Positions 47,257-60,088 of a stretch of DNA of 64,000 bases are shown here, piece by piece. The notes beneath the pieces were generated by a model that saw only the letters and a program-made list of their open reading frames with translations, was not told the DNA's origin and did not search any database. The DNA comes from Castanea sativa (lineage: Eukaryota > Streptophyta > Magnoliopsida > Fagales > Fagaceae), in NCBI RefSeq assembly GCF_040712315.1, contig NC_134015.1, forward strand, positions 16,052,614 to 16,116,613, given 5' to 3'. The translations under genes were made by a program, and so were the position numbers. The stretch's first letter is position 1. Every line of letters starts with the position of its first letter.

Positions 47257-47804
47257 CCGGGGCGGACCTACGATTTTAACTAGGGGGGCCGAAGTATAAG
47301 AAGAAGAAAAAAATCCAAATAGGTATCCTTATAGTATTAACAAACTATTAACCAAGATCAATACACAAAATCATTATTTCTTAATACATTAAAATGCAAT
47401 TATCTATCAACAATGACAAAAGAAACACAAAATAATGTTGTTTTTTTAAGAGCATCAACTATTGCAAAAATTTTTTTTTTCACAAACCAAAAATTACTTT
47501 TGCTACTTTAATATAGTATTTGAAGTATCTCATAAAGTAGTGTTTTTGGTATTGGTGTTCTAAATACTAAATATTTAGCATTTAGAACACCTAATGCTAG
47601 TATTCTAATACTGTGTTAGCTGAGATTTTTTATTTTTTATTTTTGTTAAATTTTTTAGTTAGGTAGTTGCTAATTAGGCTAGACTAATTAAAAAGGATGG
47701 GGTCTAAGTTTTTGAAAGAGTGAGGCTAGGGGGGCCCAATTTTTTTTTTCTTTTGTTTTTTCTTTGATCCAGGGGGCCTGGGCTTCCCCTCTAGGTTTGT
47801 TTCT
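47257..47804. mobile_element. Mutator-like non-autonomous element with 9-bp target duplication
   Basis: Perfect GCTTATAGA on both sides (47248-47256, 47805-47813). The termini read CCGGGGCGGACCTACG and (reverse-complemented) AGAAACAAACCTAGAGGGG, so the inverted repeats are weak. Subterminal GGGGGGCC blocks occur at both ends around an AT-rich centre. Assignment to Mutator rests on the 9-bp duplication. Confidence 0.65.
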
Positions 47805-48102
47805 GCTTATAGATTATATAATAAATAATATCTGATTGACATAAAAATTGACATGTTTATTAAGAGCGTAAAGAACATGCAATTGAATGGTTAGATTTTC
47901 AAATATGTAATAATATTTATTTTATTGAGTAAGATTGTAACCTTAGGATATAACAATTTTGTAGCTCAAATTTTTCCTTATATTAATACTTAACTTAAAG
48001 TCTTCTTAAGATGTTACCTCCTAAACTACTTGTTTATTAGAATAATAATTTAGTCAGACATTTAGTCTAATTAATAGATATTGTTAATTGTTCAGATATT
48101 TA

Positions 48103-48455
48103 GACTATGTTTGATTGCATGGAAATGGAAAGAAGGGAAGAGAAAGGAAATTGTTTCTTTTGTTTTGATAAAATTAAAAAGAGGAAAGAAAGGAGAATGG
48201 GATGGAAAACGTTTTTGTGGGACCCACCATTTTTTTAATTTGAAAATTACTCTTATACCCTTAAAAGGTTATATTTTTTTGGAACTATTTTTATATCCTT
48301 ATTAATTTATAATTTAAAAAGATAAAAATATAAAATACAATCCCTTTATTTCATTTATCTTCTCCTTTACATCCAAACACATATTTCATTTTTTTTCTCC
48401 TTTCTCTTGTTGTTTTCTGTTCTCTTCTCTTCCTTCCCTTCAACCAAACATACTC
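48103..48455. mobile_element. MITE-like element
   Basis: Ends GACTATGTTTGATTGCATGG and CCCTTCAACCAAACATACTC are inverted repeats with flanking purine and pyrimidine tracts (AGGGAAGAGAAAGG against CTTCTCTTCCTTCCC). No clean target duplication. Confidence 0.55.
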
Positions 48456-48872
48456 AAAGGGAATTGTTAATCAAATTTTCATGTGCTTCAATCAAAACAT
48501 ACTCTTTTGTTAATCAAATTTTTGTGCTCCATTAAGAAAAAAGAATTGTTTTGCTAAGGGCTAAAAATTATTGGTGCAAACACAATAATAATAAAAATAA
48601 CACAAGAGAAAACTAGATAAAAATACTTTTAAATATTATTTATTTGAGAAGAGATATACAATACTATTTGGACTGAGGCATGGTGGCACTCGCTCTCTAT
48701 ATGGAGATTTAAGCACTCGGTTGTCTTAATTTTGTAACCAGTGTAGACATTCTTTGACTTATCTCCCCTGAAATACAACAACTCATCAAATGTCGTATGA
48801 CCAGAATAACCTCTGCACAAAACGTTAAACACCAAAGTTCCATAAAAAAGAATACCCTTCTTTGCCAATAAC

Positions 48873-48965
<93 letters not shown>

Positions 48966-49916
48966 TTGTGTATAAAAATACTTGTAATTGTTGTATTTGA
49001 CACCTCCTTCATTCACCTTCATTCTGTGCGTGTATCTAACACAATATCTGTTCTAATACAATTTAGCCCATTAATCACCACACTTTAAAAAAAATGAGCT
49101 GCTTTCCTTTTTTTTGATAGTGATTAAATATCTTGACTAACTCTTTATCTTCTATATTAACTATCATATCTTAACATTTAAGTTGTCATTTTTATGCATT
49201 TTAATTAAAATGCTACAACAGAAATCAATCACCACCGTTGAATCAAAGATTAGCGGTTCAAAATCTCCTCTCCACGCACCAAACGCACTAAAAAAATTGT
49301 GCGAAATCATAATCATATCTAAAGTTTTACTATGCTTGATAGTGATTTTTCCATAATATTTTATGGGCTGTAAGCAACTGATAAAGTTTTTCTTTTTGTG
49401 ATATACTTGTGCTCTTTCTCTTTTCAATATTTTTGCTACTCTCTTGAGGGAACATTTGGACCCATCCATGCCATGGTGAAGGTGCTTCGAATGCCGACCA
49501 CACAAAGTGGTAAAGGATAACAATACTAAAAGATTGAAAAGATTTAAAGGTAATCTTGAAGCGGCACAAATGTCCATTTTTTTTTTTTTCTGAATCTCTA
49601 TAAACCTTATCTTCCGTTTAATTATTTGATTTGATTGGAGCTAATAGTCTGATGACACATAATTAAAAATTTGTCCTACTCTTTTCATAAATATTATTCT
49701 TTCGATAATGCAGTCATGCGACTTTATGAATAAATATTTTCCTTAATTTTATAAAAGATGTTATACCTTCCGAACTCTGCCAATGAAGTAAAAACTAGAG
49801 TTGGTGGGAAGAGAAAATGAAGATTTTACAGGATATCATCTCATAATTAAGTAGAGGACTATATTAGACTAATAATTTTTTCTTAAAGTACATGAAAGCA
49901 TTTTATATATATGTGT
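48456..49916. other. AT-rich spacer with a long (TA)n tract
   Basis: No recognised gene. Frames of 79 to 137 codons on the - strand at 48629-49577 are unrecognised and have no supporting motif. Confidence 0.35.
48876..48967. repeat. (TA)n tract followed by a T-run
   Basis: About 36 TA dinucleotides, then roughly 19 T. Confidence 0.95.
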
Positions 49917-49923
49917 GAGAGAG

Positions 49924-49968
<45 letters not shown>
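49917..49968. repeat. (GA)n microsatellite
   Basis: GA repeats with a single GC interruption. Confidence 0.95.
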
Positions 49969-49973
<5 letters not shown>

Positions 49974-50650
49974 ACGTGTAACTATAAAGGTGTTTGTGAG
50001 GTTCTACGTTTAACTATAAAGATAATGGGGTTGCTTTTGATTTTCTTTTTATTATTTTCTCTTTCGTACCTTTCATTTTTACAAAACTTTCATTTCTGTC
50101 TGCGTATTAATATTATAATAAGTTTCTTGGTATTCATTGATCAGTTAATTAATTGCCGGAATCAAGCACTTTAGAGAGAGGACAAAAAGTGACAATTCTC
50201 CCAAATTCGGGAAACTGTCTAAATTACAGCTAAAAAAAAAAAACTTGAAATGAAATTCGGCAGAAGGATATTTGAAAATTTATCAAAGGGAAAAATAAGC
50301 ATCAATAAATTGTGAAAGAAGTCATGCTCCTAACATTTACTTAAATTAACCCCAAATAGTTGATTTAATAGTTTTTAAGGTTACATGATATTTATGAGCA
50401 TTTAGATTTGAAATCTAGAGCCAATGTTTTGGGGCCATCCTTAATGAATTTTTTCTTAAAATAACTTAGTGTGTATAGTACGGTAAGATTGCACATACCT
50501 ATAAAATAGTTATGTATGTTCAAAGAGCTTTGGATATTATTGTTTCTAATGTAAAAACATTTAGTTAAATTAAAACAACAAAAACCATAGTCATTCAAAT
50601 GATTGTTATGAATCCCATGTGAGCTAGCTCTTAAAAGAAAAAAGAACCCA

Positions 50651-50675
50651 ATATATATATATATATATATATATT
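50651..50675. repeat. (TA)n microsatellite
   Basis: Short uninterrupted TA run next to the SINE-like copy. Confidence 0.9.
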
Positions 50676-50694
50676 GGTAAGCAGTACTTAGTAG

Positions 50695-50800
50695 TCAAGA
50701 GCTTCATAGCTCAACTGATTGACACTTCCTACTATTTTCAATAGAAATATTCATGGTTCAAATTCATATTCTCTCATTATTAAATTATTAAAAAAATATA
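50695..50800 (+). mobile_element. tRNA-derived SINE-like copy
   Basis: CATAGCTCAACTGATTGACA resembles an A box and CATGGTTCAAATTC a B box, about 45 bp apart. An ATTATTAAATTATTAAAA tail follows. Same family as the copies at 12384, 12789 and 38885. Confidence 0.55.
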
Positions 50801-51280
50801 TCTTTAGTCATAACATCTAATCTACAACTATAATAATTACATTGTTAAAATAAGATCAATGTGATTAAAAAAATACCCCCCTTCGGCCTTCCCCAACTAT
50901 TGATATTCTTTTCTATAAGAAAAAGCATTTATAACTTTAGTCATAACATCCCCTCTGCAACCATAATAATTTCATTGTTAAAATAAGACTAATGTGATTA
51001 AAAAAAAAAAAAAATGGCAATACTATCTACAAGGCCTTAGAAAGGAAAGGTTGTATCTTACCGTCTGGTGGAATTCTTTCCTAATCAAACTTTATGTTTT
51101 TTACTTCTCTTTTTCATTTCTGTTTAAGGTAATTAAGCAGGAATTAGTAAGGTGGAGCCTAGGGTTTAGCCAATTTTTTTTATTAATTTTCTTATCTTAA
51201 AAAAAGGCCAACAGAGCCAACTGGTCTGCCCACTTGCGTTGCCACAATCATTCTGGGCATGACATCATGCATGACATCAA

Positions 51281-51412
51281 TCTCCCGACAAGTCTCGGTT
51301 GATCCAACTAATATAAGCCTCCACGTGGCAACATCTATACCGTCAAAAAACTCCCCCAAAACAATACCACCCAAAACCATATATTATCAACAGTACAGCT
51401 AATTTGCCCTTC
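51281..51412 (+). promoter_or_regulatory. Candidate promoter elements of the IAA16-type gene
   Basis: CCGACA at 51285-51290 is TGTCGG on the other strand, a high-affinity auxin-response-factor site. A TATA-like CCATATATTATC lies near 51378-51389, which would give a leader of about 230 bases. Both assignments are by motif only. Confidence 0.4.
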
Positions 51413-51646
51413 TTCCTAAACTTTTCATATTCACTAGTCTCTACTTTTTCATGCACCCTCTCTAGCAACATTAATTAGCATTTAGCAAGAGAAAAGCACT
51501 TCAACAAGAAAGAAAACAAACAAAATTGAGAGAGAAAGAAAGGGAGAGAAAATCAGATTAAGGGTGAGAAAAATACTGAGAGAAGGTAGAAGGAAAGGGT
51601 TATTGAAAGTTTTTAGTATTGGATTTTACGTAATATTTGGTGCAAA

Positions 51647-54239
51647 ATGACTAGTGTTTTGGATGTAGAGCGTGACAAATACAGTATGATTAATTTTGAA
51701 GAGACGGAATTACGACTAGGACTACCCGGAGGAGGTGGTAACGATGCCGAGGCGGCGAAGAACAACGGGAAGAGAGGATTTTCGGAAACCGTTGATTTGA
51801 AGCTTAACCTTTCATCAAAGGATTCCAGGAAGAATGTTGAAGCTGAGAAGATGAAGGAGAAGACTAGTGTTGTTACACCTCGTTCTAATGATCCTGCAAA
51901 GCCCCCATCCAAGTAAGTATTTTAAATATTATTCATTACTATAAACTATAGTCATATACATGTTCTTCCAAATTTCATAATTTCGGAAAGCATTGAATAT
52001 TGATGTACTTTAGTTTTTAAACGGTAGAAATTTAAGACTTTGTGATGAATAAATGCATATATGAATGAAAGATAAATACGCTTGCCTTCCTAGATAGTTG
52101 GTTTTAATGTTAGCCCTTGATTGTAATCAATATTGTAGGATTTTTTTTCCCTTTATCGATGATACCCTATTATTTTTATTTGCTAGGAATTCATTAAGCA
52201 AACTTGTTTGTGTAAGACTAAAGTGAGAATTTAAGAGAGTTCATTTATGGAATCGGCCTTTGAGCCATGTTTTTCTTAAAGCTAATATTTATTCATTTCA
52301 AATTCTCAGCTTTTTCTTCCTCTTCCTCCTTATTAAGAAGTTTCATATATCACACAACTTTTCTCACCATTTTTTTTCATAACTTACTAAACTATTTGTT
52401 AAATTGTAGTTTGTGAGTTGTGTGGAGAATAAAAAAAAAGTGTTAGTGATTAGATCATGTTAAAGATTTTGTCCACCACTCATATTCTATAACTCCAAGA
52501 AATGATGAAAAAAGTGGAATTATTAATTAATTATTCTTATTATATTCATGCCACCCACACTCTATTCTCTATCACTTCCACAAATTATGAAAAAAGTTTG
52601 AATTTTTAAATAATTGTTCTAATTAAATTCATGCCAGGCACCCACGCTCTTATTATTTCCACAAATTATGTAAAAAAGTTGAATTATTAATTAATTTTTC
52701 TTATTAAATTCGAAGGGAACTTTATGGATATAGGCTTACATTGCAGACTCGTGAGCCGTTGAGTTGGCCTTTTCATGGCCTTGGTTGGTTGTCGGGAAGA
52801 CATAGCAAAATAACAAAACATATGGAATCTTTACTTTTCTCAACAACCGAACAATTTAATGGCCAAACAAGGACAAGGGAAAAGATAGTCCACAGCTCAG
52901 ACACCTAACGCATTGTTTAACTGAATTCAAAAGTACAGAACAATTAAAAAAATATCTAGAAAAGCATCAAAGCCGAAAAAAAAGAAAAAGGTCGGGGGAA
53001 AATGTCTTTTTACTCCTTAAATAATTGAAAAAAGAGAGAGTAAAGGCTAGCATATTTTCTTAGTTGATAAGCTAAGACAATGAAAATGTTACCTAACAAA
53101 AAACATAAACAAAGAAAATGTTAAAGAATAAAAAATTGTAAACATAAAGTCTATAATTTGATGGGACTAAAAATATGATGACGTACGGTTTTATATTTGA
53201 TAAACGAATGCTTTAATCGTTTTTTTTTTTTTTCTGATGAGTGACTATTACTCTGTTAGTTTTACTTAATGAAATTTGTATTAAAGACGGAATATATACA
53301 AATGAAAATAAATATGTTTCTGTTTGGTGTGCTTTCTCTGTCAACACATTATGACAATTAATAACATAATTTGACTAGATCTAAATGTTTGGGATACTTA
53401 GATGGTAGTTAAGGGTAGCCAACGATATTTAACGATGTGAACTTTGAATTTTCAGGGCACAAGTTGTGGGTTGGCCACCCGTTCGATCATTCCGAAAGAA
53501 CATCGTGTCCGTCCAGAAGAACAGTAACGATGAAGCCGAAAAGGCTAGCAGCAGTGCAGCCTTTGTTAAGGTTAGCATGGATGGTGCACCATATTTACGC
53601 AAGGTGGACTTGAAGTTGTACAAGAGCTACAAGGACCTCTCTGAGGCCTTAGGCAAAATGTTCAGTTCCTTTACCATTGGTAATTAACTTAACAATCCCA
53701 CTTAATATGTGAATTTCATTTTGGCTAATAAAATAAGGGAAACATGGTCAACTTGTTATGCATGTATATAAACTGAAAAAGTGGTAAATTTTTGCTTTGG
53801 ATTGAAGGTAATTATGGGTCACAAGGAATGAAAGATTTCATGAACGAGAGCAAATTGATAGACCTTTTGAATGATTCTGAGTATGTGCCTACTTACGAAG
53901 ATAAGGATGGAGATTGGATGCTTGTAGGCGATGTGCCATGGGAGTAAGTTCTTAATTTGCTACATTCTTCACTAATTACATGTTATATGACATTGCATTT
54001 ATATTTAGCACATTACTAATCCTTGTGTAATTACTCTACAGGATGTTCGTTGATTCATGCAAGCGTTTGCGGATAATGAAAGGATCTGAAGCAATAGGAC
54101 TCGGTTAGTAAAAAAATGATTAACACTTAGTAAATAACATTAATATCAAATCCCTATATAAATTTGTGCTTATAATATGAATTTTATTTGAATTATTACA
54201 GCACCAAGAGCGGTGGAGAAATGCAAGAACAGAAGCTGA
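51647..54239 (+). CDS. IAA16: Aux/IAA auxin-response repressor, IAA16 (IAA7/14/17) type
   Basis: Five exons: 51647-51912, 53456-53679, 53808-53943, 54042-54103 and 54202-54239, total 726 nt, 241 residues. Introns are GT-AG with phases 2, 1, 2, 1; the first is 1,543 bp. Domain I has ETELRLGL (EAR at 22-26), and DLKLNL (50-55) is a second LxLxL. KR at 42-43 and degron [10 protein letters not shown] (91-100) follow. Domain III has [14 protein letters not shown] with PB1 Lys127. Domain IV has [16 protein letters not shown] (193-208), and the tail is [17 protein letters not shown] at residue 14 followed by [10 protein letters not shown] matches the usual IAA16 start, so translation could also begin there (51686). 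It represses ARF proteins until auxin and TIR1/AFB trigger degradation. No disabling change was seen. Confidence 0.95.
51913..53455 (+). other. First intron of the IAA16-type gene
   Basis: The 1.5-kb intron starts GTAAGTATTT and ends GAATTTTCAG. It is AT-rich and carries two similar blocks around TTATTAATTAATT/TATTCATGCCA (52520-52710). No nested gene was found. Confidence 0.8.
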
Positions 54240-54954
54240 AGTGGGTTTTGTCAGAGCTGTGTCTATGATCAAAAGAAGACAGACCAGCTAAAGTGGAAGC
54301 TGCAAGAGAGAGCACAAAGTTTGGATGTGTCTGTACCATGTTTTTTATTTTTATTTTTATTTTTTTTCTTTTTCTTTATATATATTATATATGTTATAAG
54401 CATATGAGAGACATATTCGAGATTTGTTAGGAAAAAGAAGCAATAATAATAGAAGCTGTTCATAAAGACTTTGCTCAAAGATGTTCATGTGTAAGTTTGT
54501 GTCAATGGTTTTGTCTAATAATAATTGTCAACGTTCTAGTTGTCGTGACATATTGGCTGTTTTTTTGTCCCCCCCTCCAAATCTTGATGTATCAATGGCA
54601 TGCGTTATCTTTTTTTCTAGTGTATGATGAAATTCTGTGAACTATGCATAACTTTATAATTAAATTTGTTGTATTTTATTTGATTGGTTGAGAAAGTGAT
54701 AAGGTGGGAGCATGGCCATGTGCATAATGTTGGGAGCATTATTGATTCCAGACTCCAGTACAGTATGAGTTGTCAACCTTTTTCTTTTCTTCTCTATTCT
54801 TTTTTTTTTTAAGGAAAAAAAGAAATTTAAGATCAAGCTACACATTGAGGTTAGATGTTGACTCATTTGCTTTTGCATTTACCCTTTTCCTAGAAAATTA
54901 TAGGATGTGGGTTTTGGGTTTTGAGTTTTGGGTTTTGAGTTTTTTTTTTTTTTT
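54240..54954 (+). other. 3' flank of the IAA16-type gene
   Basis: The likely 3' untranslated region runs to about 54540, with AATAATAAT-type signals (54438-54450, 54518-54526). The rest is AT-rich spacer. Confidence 0.5.
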
Positions 54955-55200
54955 TCGGGAGTTTATTGGGTGATGCCTAAGGAGCTTTTAGATTTACTGG
55001 ATTATTGGCAGGACCAATTTGGAAGGAATAGAATCAAGTCATCAATACAATCTGGAAGACCATTTCTCATAACTTGATGTATTGTATTTGGGGTGAAAGA
55101 AAAATTAGAACTTTCGAAGAGTGTGAACAGAATTTTAGAAGTGAATATGCAAAATTTTCAGCATTTTTTGAGTGGATGCTGGTTGCATGAGCATATTCTT
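54955..55200 (+). mobile_element. LINE remnant
   Basis: Reads VMPKELLDLLDYWQDQFG-like sequence, then CCIWGERKIRTFEECEQNF, the region between the zinc-finger-like domain and the RNase H of plant LINEs. Flanks give no clear ends. Confidence 0.5.
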
Positions 55201-56528
55201 TCTATAATTTATTAGATTTTATGAATTGTTGTAATCTTTGAACTTAGATGTGTTATTTATCTTGTATATCCCTTGTGTACTTGATGCATTACTTTTTACC
55301 TCAACAAAACATAATACTAATCAAAACAAAACAAATTGCTTTGTCTTCTGTTAATTCGTCAATGCAAAGTCAAGGAATCATTGATAACCAATGATATGAT
55401 GTTGTGAAGTTTTTGTTATATTTCTAATTTCTTTTTGCCATTTAATATCAGTAAGTATCCTTGGTCTTCCTCAAGAATGAAATATTATTATGTGAAATTT
55501 CATAAATATCCGAAATTGGCCACAAGACAACAAAATTGTTACAAACTTTAATATATCCTCACAAAAATAAGCATCCATCACCTTTAACAGTTATGTGATA
55601 AAGATAAAAATAGTGGGATCATGAACAACATGTCTACTCATAGAATTGACAAACATCTCATACAACATCTGTCATCAACTAATTCTCTAAAAAAATTTGA
55701 AATCAAAATTTTTGTTTAATTAACAATTAGCCAATTATGTACGTATCTAAAGCATATGACCCGGTCAAATTAACCAGATGGGTTCTTTGTAATCTGGTTA
55801 ATCCAAACAAGTTCTTAAAAGCATCCGGGTTTTTTAATGTGCTCGAAATCACTTATTTATTAAAATTTTAGGATATAATTTAGTAAATAGTTTCACAATT
55901 TGGACTTTTGAAAGAAAGAAAATGTTTTGTTAAGAAAAGAAATCAATTAACACAATATCTTCCATGTCCATGAATTTTTATTGGTGATCTCTTCCATGAT
56001 ATTTACAATTATTTCCCTAAGCATCTCTTAACCTTTATATATATAGTTGTGAACCTTTGTTTTTTTTTTTTAGAGAGATATAGTGTTATAAACTTATTAA
56101 TTGAACAAAGTACACCCTTACATATTGGATGCATTACTTTTCACGTATGTAAAACTTTTTTTATTGTTATTAAATAAAACTTATTACATAGCAAACAACA
56201 ACAAGAATCAATTAAAATTTAAATCCTCAACTCTTGTCCCATGTTTCAAAATGGTCCCTATCAATTCAAATGTTTCATTTTCATCCTTAACATTTTGTTC
56301 TTTTGTCAAATATTAGATGTAAAAATTTGATGCCGCAAATGGTGATATCAAAATAATATGTTTTTCCTTATTGAATGCCACATGCCCTTTATTATTATTA
56401 TTTTAAAAAAATGCAAAGCCGTGAAGCTATACCACCCTCATCAAACAGAAAAAAATGCAAAACTATCATGAAAACCTACTCTCGTTGGGTCGTAAATCCT
56501 CACAATAGAAGCATACACACCCGAATGT
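55201..56528. other. AT-rich spacer
   Basis: No supported gene, RNA or repeat boundary. Confidence 0.4.
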
Positions 56529-57661
56529 TGTTGGGTGCATAAAGCACATGGTGTTGTTGGGTGCATAAAGCACATGGTCCAGCCCATGAAGTAAAAGCCC
56601 ACATATGGGCTTGTATTATTATTCTCGTGGCCAATAGGAGCAAGAATTCCTAATTCAAGTGAATTAGAGTTTGTGTGCTACTAGGATGGTGTGGCGGCTG
56701 GGTTGTATATAAATAAGGTTTATTAGGTTTTGTGTGCACTGCTGCATAGTGAAGTAAAAAGAAAAAAGGAGCCGCACAAGAGAAAAAAAAGAGAGGGAGC
56801 AGTCAAGAGGGAGCTGCTAAAGATGACAGCCAGGACAAAGAGAGATTTTTTCTTTAATTGTGAGATATATACAAAAATTATTGTAATTGATTTAATAATA
56901 GTGAAATTATGATTTGATAATAGTGAAATTATGATTTGATAATAGTGAAATTATTCGGAGTTTATTCCATTGTTTTTCCCTTAAAAAAAAAGAATTTTCC
57001 ATAGAAATATTTGTGTTATTGTATATAATTATTATTTTGGATTACTAATATTGTTTGAAGAGGGTAAAATTGAAGTGGACGGCCAAAATTTACAAGACCT
57101 ACCACGGGTAGCTTCACTAGATCGATTGACAAAGGGATGAGGCGGCAACTACGCATCGAAGGTGGACGGATGACTTGTGGGAAACGAATCACCTGCAGTG
57201 GACAGATAACAGTTCAGACGGATACTGAGGTTGACGGTGGCAAAAAGCCACGTGGCAATGACATGGCTTATTTGGCCCCCAAGGAACTTCAAAATGCAAT
57301 AACCTGTGCTCCACGATTAACTCTAGTCAGTAGAGCCTCTATATGGAAAGGGGAAAAGGTCCCTTAAAATAGGCATATTTATGAAAATCTTCTCTACAAG
57401 GAAATATTTCTCTTTGCCAAGGAACAAAGGTCGGTTCCCCGTTAATATAAAGAGCCAAAACCTTTAGAAAAGTTTTGACACTCTAGAGTTGTGATAGTTC
57501 TGCTGACTTGACCTTCGAAGGGTATTTGATCGGTACCACACCGGTACTCTTTTGAGGTTTTCTTTCTTGTTGTGCAGGTATTGTTTGGGACGTAAGGACC
57601 GTGCAGCTTACTGGCGATTTTCGACATCATCATCGTTGATAATATTATTCGAGACCTAACA
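56529..57661 (+). repeat. Candidate solo LTR (Copia-like)
   Basis: Begins TGTTGGGTGCATAAAG and ends CGAGACCTAACA, with near-identical flanks AATGT and AATAT. A TATA-like TATATAAATAAGG lies near 56706. A triple repeat of TTTGATAATAGTGAAATTA (56885-56955) and sequence around TGTGTTATTGTAT resemble Copia LTRs. The first 23 bases are duplicated. The GC-richer part 57080-57620 has a short frame (57137-57367) that is not recognised. Confidence 0.4.
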
Positions 57662-58730
57662 AATATATTTTCAACCCATGCCAAAGCCACCTAGTCATCA
57701 TGGAAACCCTTTATCACATCAACGTCCATCATAAAACCATCAGAAAATCTCATACCCACAATTCAAACCACTATCAAATTTGACCCATATGGACCCAACC
57801 CAATCGAATCAAGGCTTTATCTTTTAAACATCTTCCGGTCTCATTAGAAGCTTGATTTAGGTCTCTTAGTCCCATCAATATGGTAGATCTTCATCACATC
57901 TCCGCTATTTCAAGATCATATTGAACTCTAAGTAAGATGCCTGAAACAATATTATTAAAAACTGGACTAAACTCCTCATTGCTAACACTGATATATTAAA
58001 AAAAAAAAAAAAAAGATTTTGCATTTGAATATTTGTAAGAAATCAAGTGGATGACCGACCTTTTGAGTCTCGAATTGCTTTGAACCATGATGATTCTCTT
58101 CCAAAGGTACCACCAACGTTCATTTGATAGACTCAATCTATCAAGTTTTCAAAAGCGCATATATATATATTATGAGAATAATAGTGGCATGTGTGTCATC
58201 AATTAGAAAAAACACAATTCAAAATTCAGTTATGAGATAGTAAAAACCCACTAATTATATTTATTATTATATTAGTATGTAAATTTTATGTAGTAAAATT
58301 TGTAGTATTTTTAGCATTTTTCGTATGCAAATATAAAAATGACCTATAATACTATCTCCTAGACTCAACTGTGCTAATTGTTTTTTAATATTTTTCATTA
58401 ATAAGGGTGGCAGTAACAGGTTGAGTTCATGTATTTTCCTTTTTGAGGCCATATGACATACACAGTAACATCCTGTCAGCATATGCCTATTATTTTAATA
58501 TCTCATTGACTACATCAAACTTTTCCATGTACATGACTTGGACAGCAAGAATAATTGTGACACGAGGATAAAAAATTACGGATTAAGGTGACACATTAAC
58601 AAGGTTTAAGATTATATTGAAATATAGAAATAAATTTAAGGACCCAAATAGCATTTAGATCTAATAATAATATTGTTATACATATTATCATCATCATTAT
58701 TGTCGTCGTTGTTTTTTGTTATCAAAATAA
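57662..58730. other. AT-rich spacer
   Basis: No gene supported. Contains one A-run (57999-58014). Confidence 0.35.
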
Positions 58731-59559
58731 TAATGATAATGACGATGATGGTTGCTGTTGTTGTAATAATAACAATAACAATAATAATACATAAGCGAAA
58801 TATATGCATATAAAATACAATTTAGATTACTTATATCCTTTAATCAAATAGAGTTGATTCTCTGGTCCAAATTTAATTTAATGAAAAATTTCCCAACAGT
58901 AAACATTAGTATGAAAAAAATATTTAATGTTCCAAAATAATTTGTTTCAAAACATGTTGTCATTGATGGCTCAAGCTTCTCTTCAATTAGAATTATTTAT
59001 TCTTGTAAAAGAAAATTACAATAATTTCTTATATGAATTTTTCTTTATTTTGATTAACTTTTCTTCTTTTAGGTCATTATAATTTTCCCTTATTATTTAA
59101 GTTTTTAAAAAAAGCTTGTGAATATTATTGTTATTCTACCTCAATACAATTTATGTAGTTTTATGAATATTGATGTTATTTAGCATTTCTTTGTCTCTAT
59201 TTTAATGCTTTGATAGTGGGGTGTTTTGTTGTTTTTCATGGTATTTCTTGGAGCTGTTTTGGGTATTTTGAGAGGGTTTTTGAGTTCTAATTCTGGGTAT
59301 TTAAAAGGGTTTTTTGTGAGAGCTTTTTGTTGGGTTTTGGGGCTTTGACAATGGGGTATTTACTAGTTTTTCTGTGGGTTGAAGGGTCTGTTTTTGGGTT
59401 TTTTACAATGGAGGTTTTCTTTTTTTTGAGAGAGATAATTACAACATGCTGCTAACCTCGCAACTTGAACCCTTTCCCCCCTAGATCCCCAAACACTTTG
59501 TACATGGAAAAGTGTCAATTCAGCTATAAAGCCTTTGACACAATGGAAACTTTCTTATT

Positions 59560-59647
59560 GTTATTGTTGTTGATATTGTTATTGTTATTGTTATTGTTAT
59601 TATTACAACAACAGCAACCATCGTCGTCGTCATCATCATCATCATCA

Positions 59648-59681
<34 letters not shown>

Positions 59682-59794
59682 GGCATTATTGTTGTAGTTG
59701 AAACTATTATTATCTGATAAGAAAAAAAAAACTATTATTGTTATTATTATTGTTATTGTTGTTGTTGTTGTTGTTGTTGTTATTATTATTATTA
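59560..59794. repeat. Compound trinucleotide microsatellite
   Basis: Runs of TTG/ATT, CAA, CGT, CAT, ATT and GTT trinucleotides in succession. The Leu/Ser-rich frame through it is an artefact. Confidence 0.95.
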
Positions 59795-60068
59795 AAGGCT
59801 AAATAACAACAATATTTATAAAACTACATAAATTGTATTGAGGTGAAATAAAAATAATATTCACAAATTTTTTTTAACTTAAATAATGAGGGAAAATTAT
59901 AATGACCTAAAAGATGAAAAGTTAATCAAAATAAAGAAAAATTAATATAAGAGATACCCAAAAAAAAAAAAACCCCACTGTCAAACCATTAAAACAGAGA
60001 CAAAGAATGAATCAAAAACAGAAATAACAGAGATGTGGCCTGAAAAAGAGAACCAATCATAACCATGC

Positions 60069-60088
60069 TCTCTCTCTCTCTCTCTCTC
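60069..60088. repeat. (CT)n microsatellite
   Basis: Ten CT dinucleotides. Confidence 0.9.

Noticed and set aside
49164..49577. 137-codon frame on the - strand
   Set aside because: No recognised domain, AT-rich codons, overlapping frame of similar length; not supported as a gene.
50695..50770. A tRNA gene at the A-box/B-box-like motifs
   Set aside because: No cloverleaf can be formed and the boxes are degenerate; fits a SINE better.
59465..59701. Leu/Gln/Ser-rich 78-codon frame
   Set aside because: Produced by trinucleotide repeats; no conserved motif.
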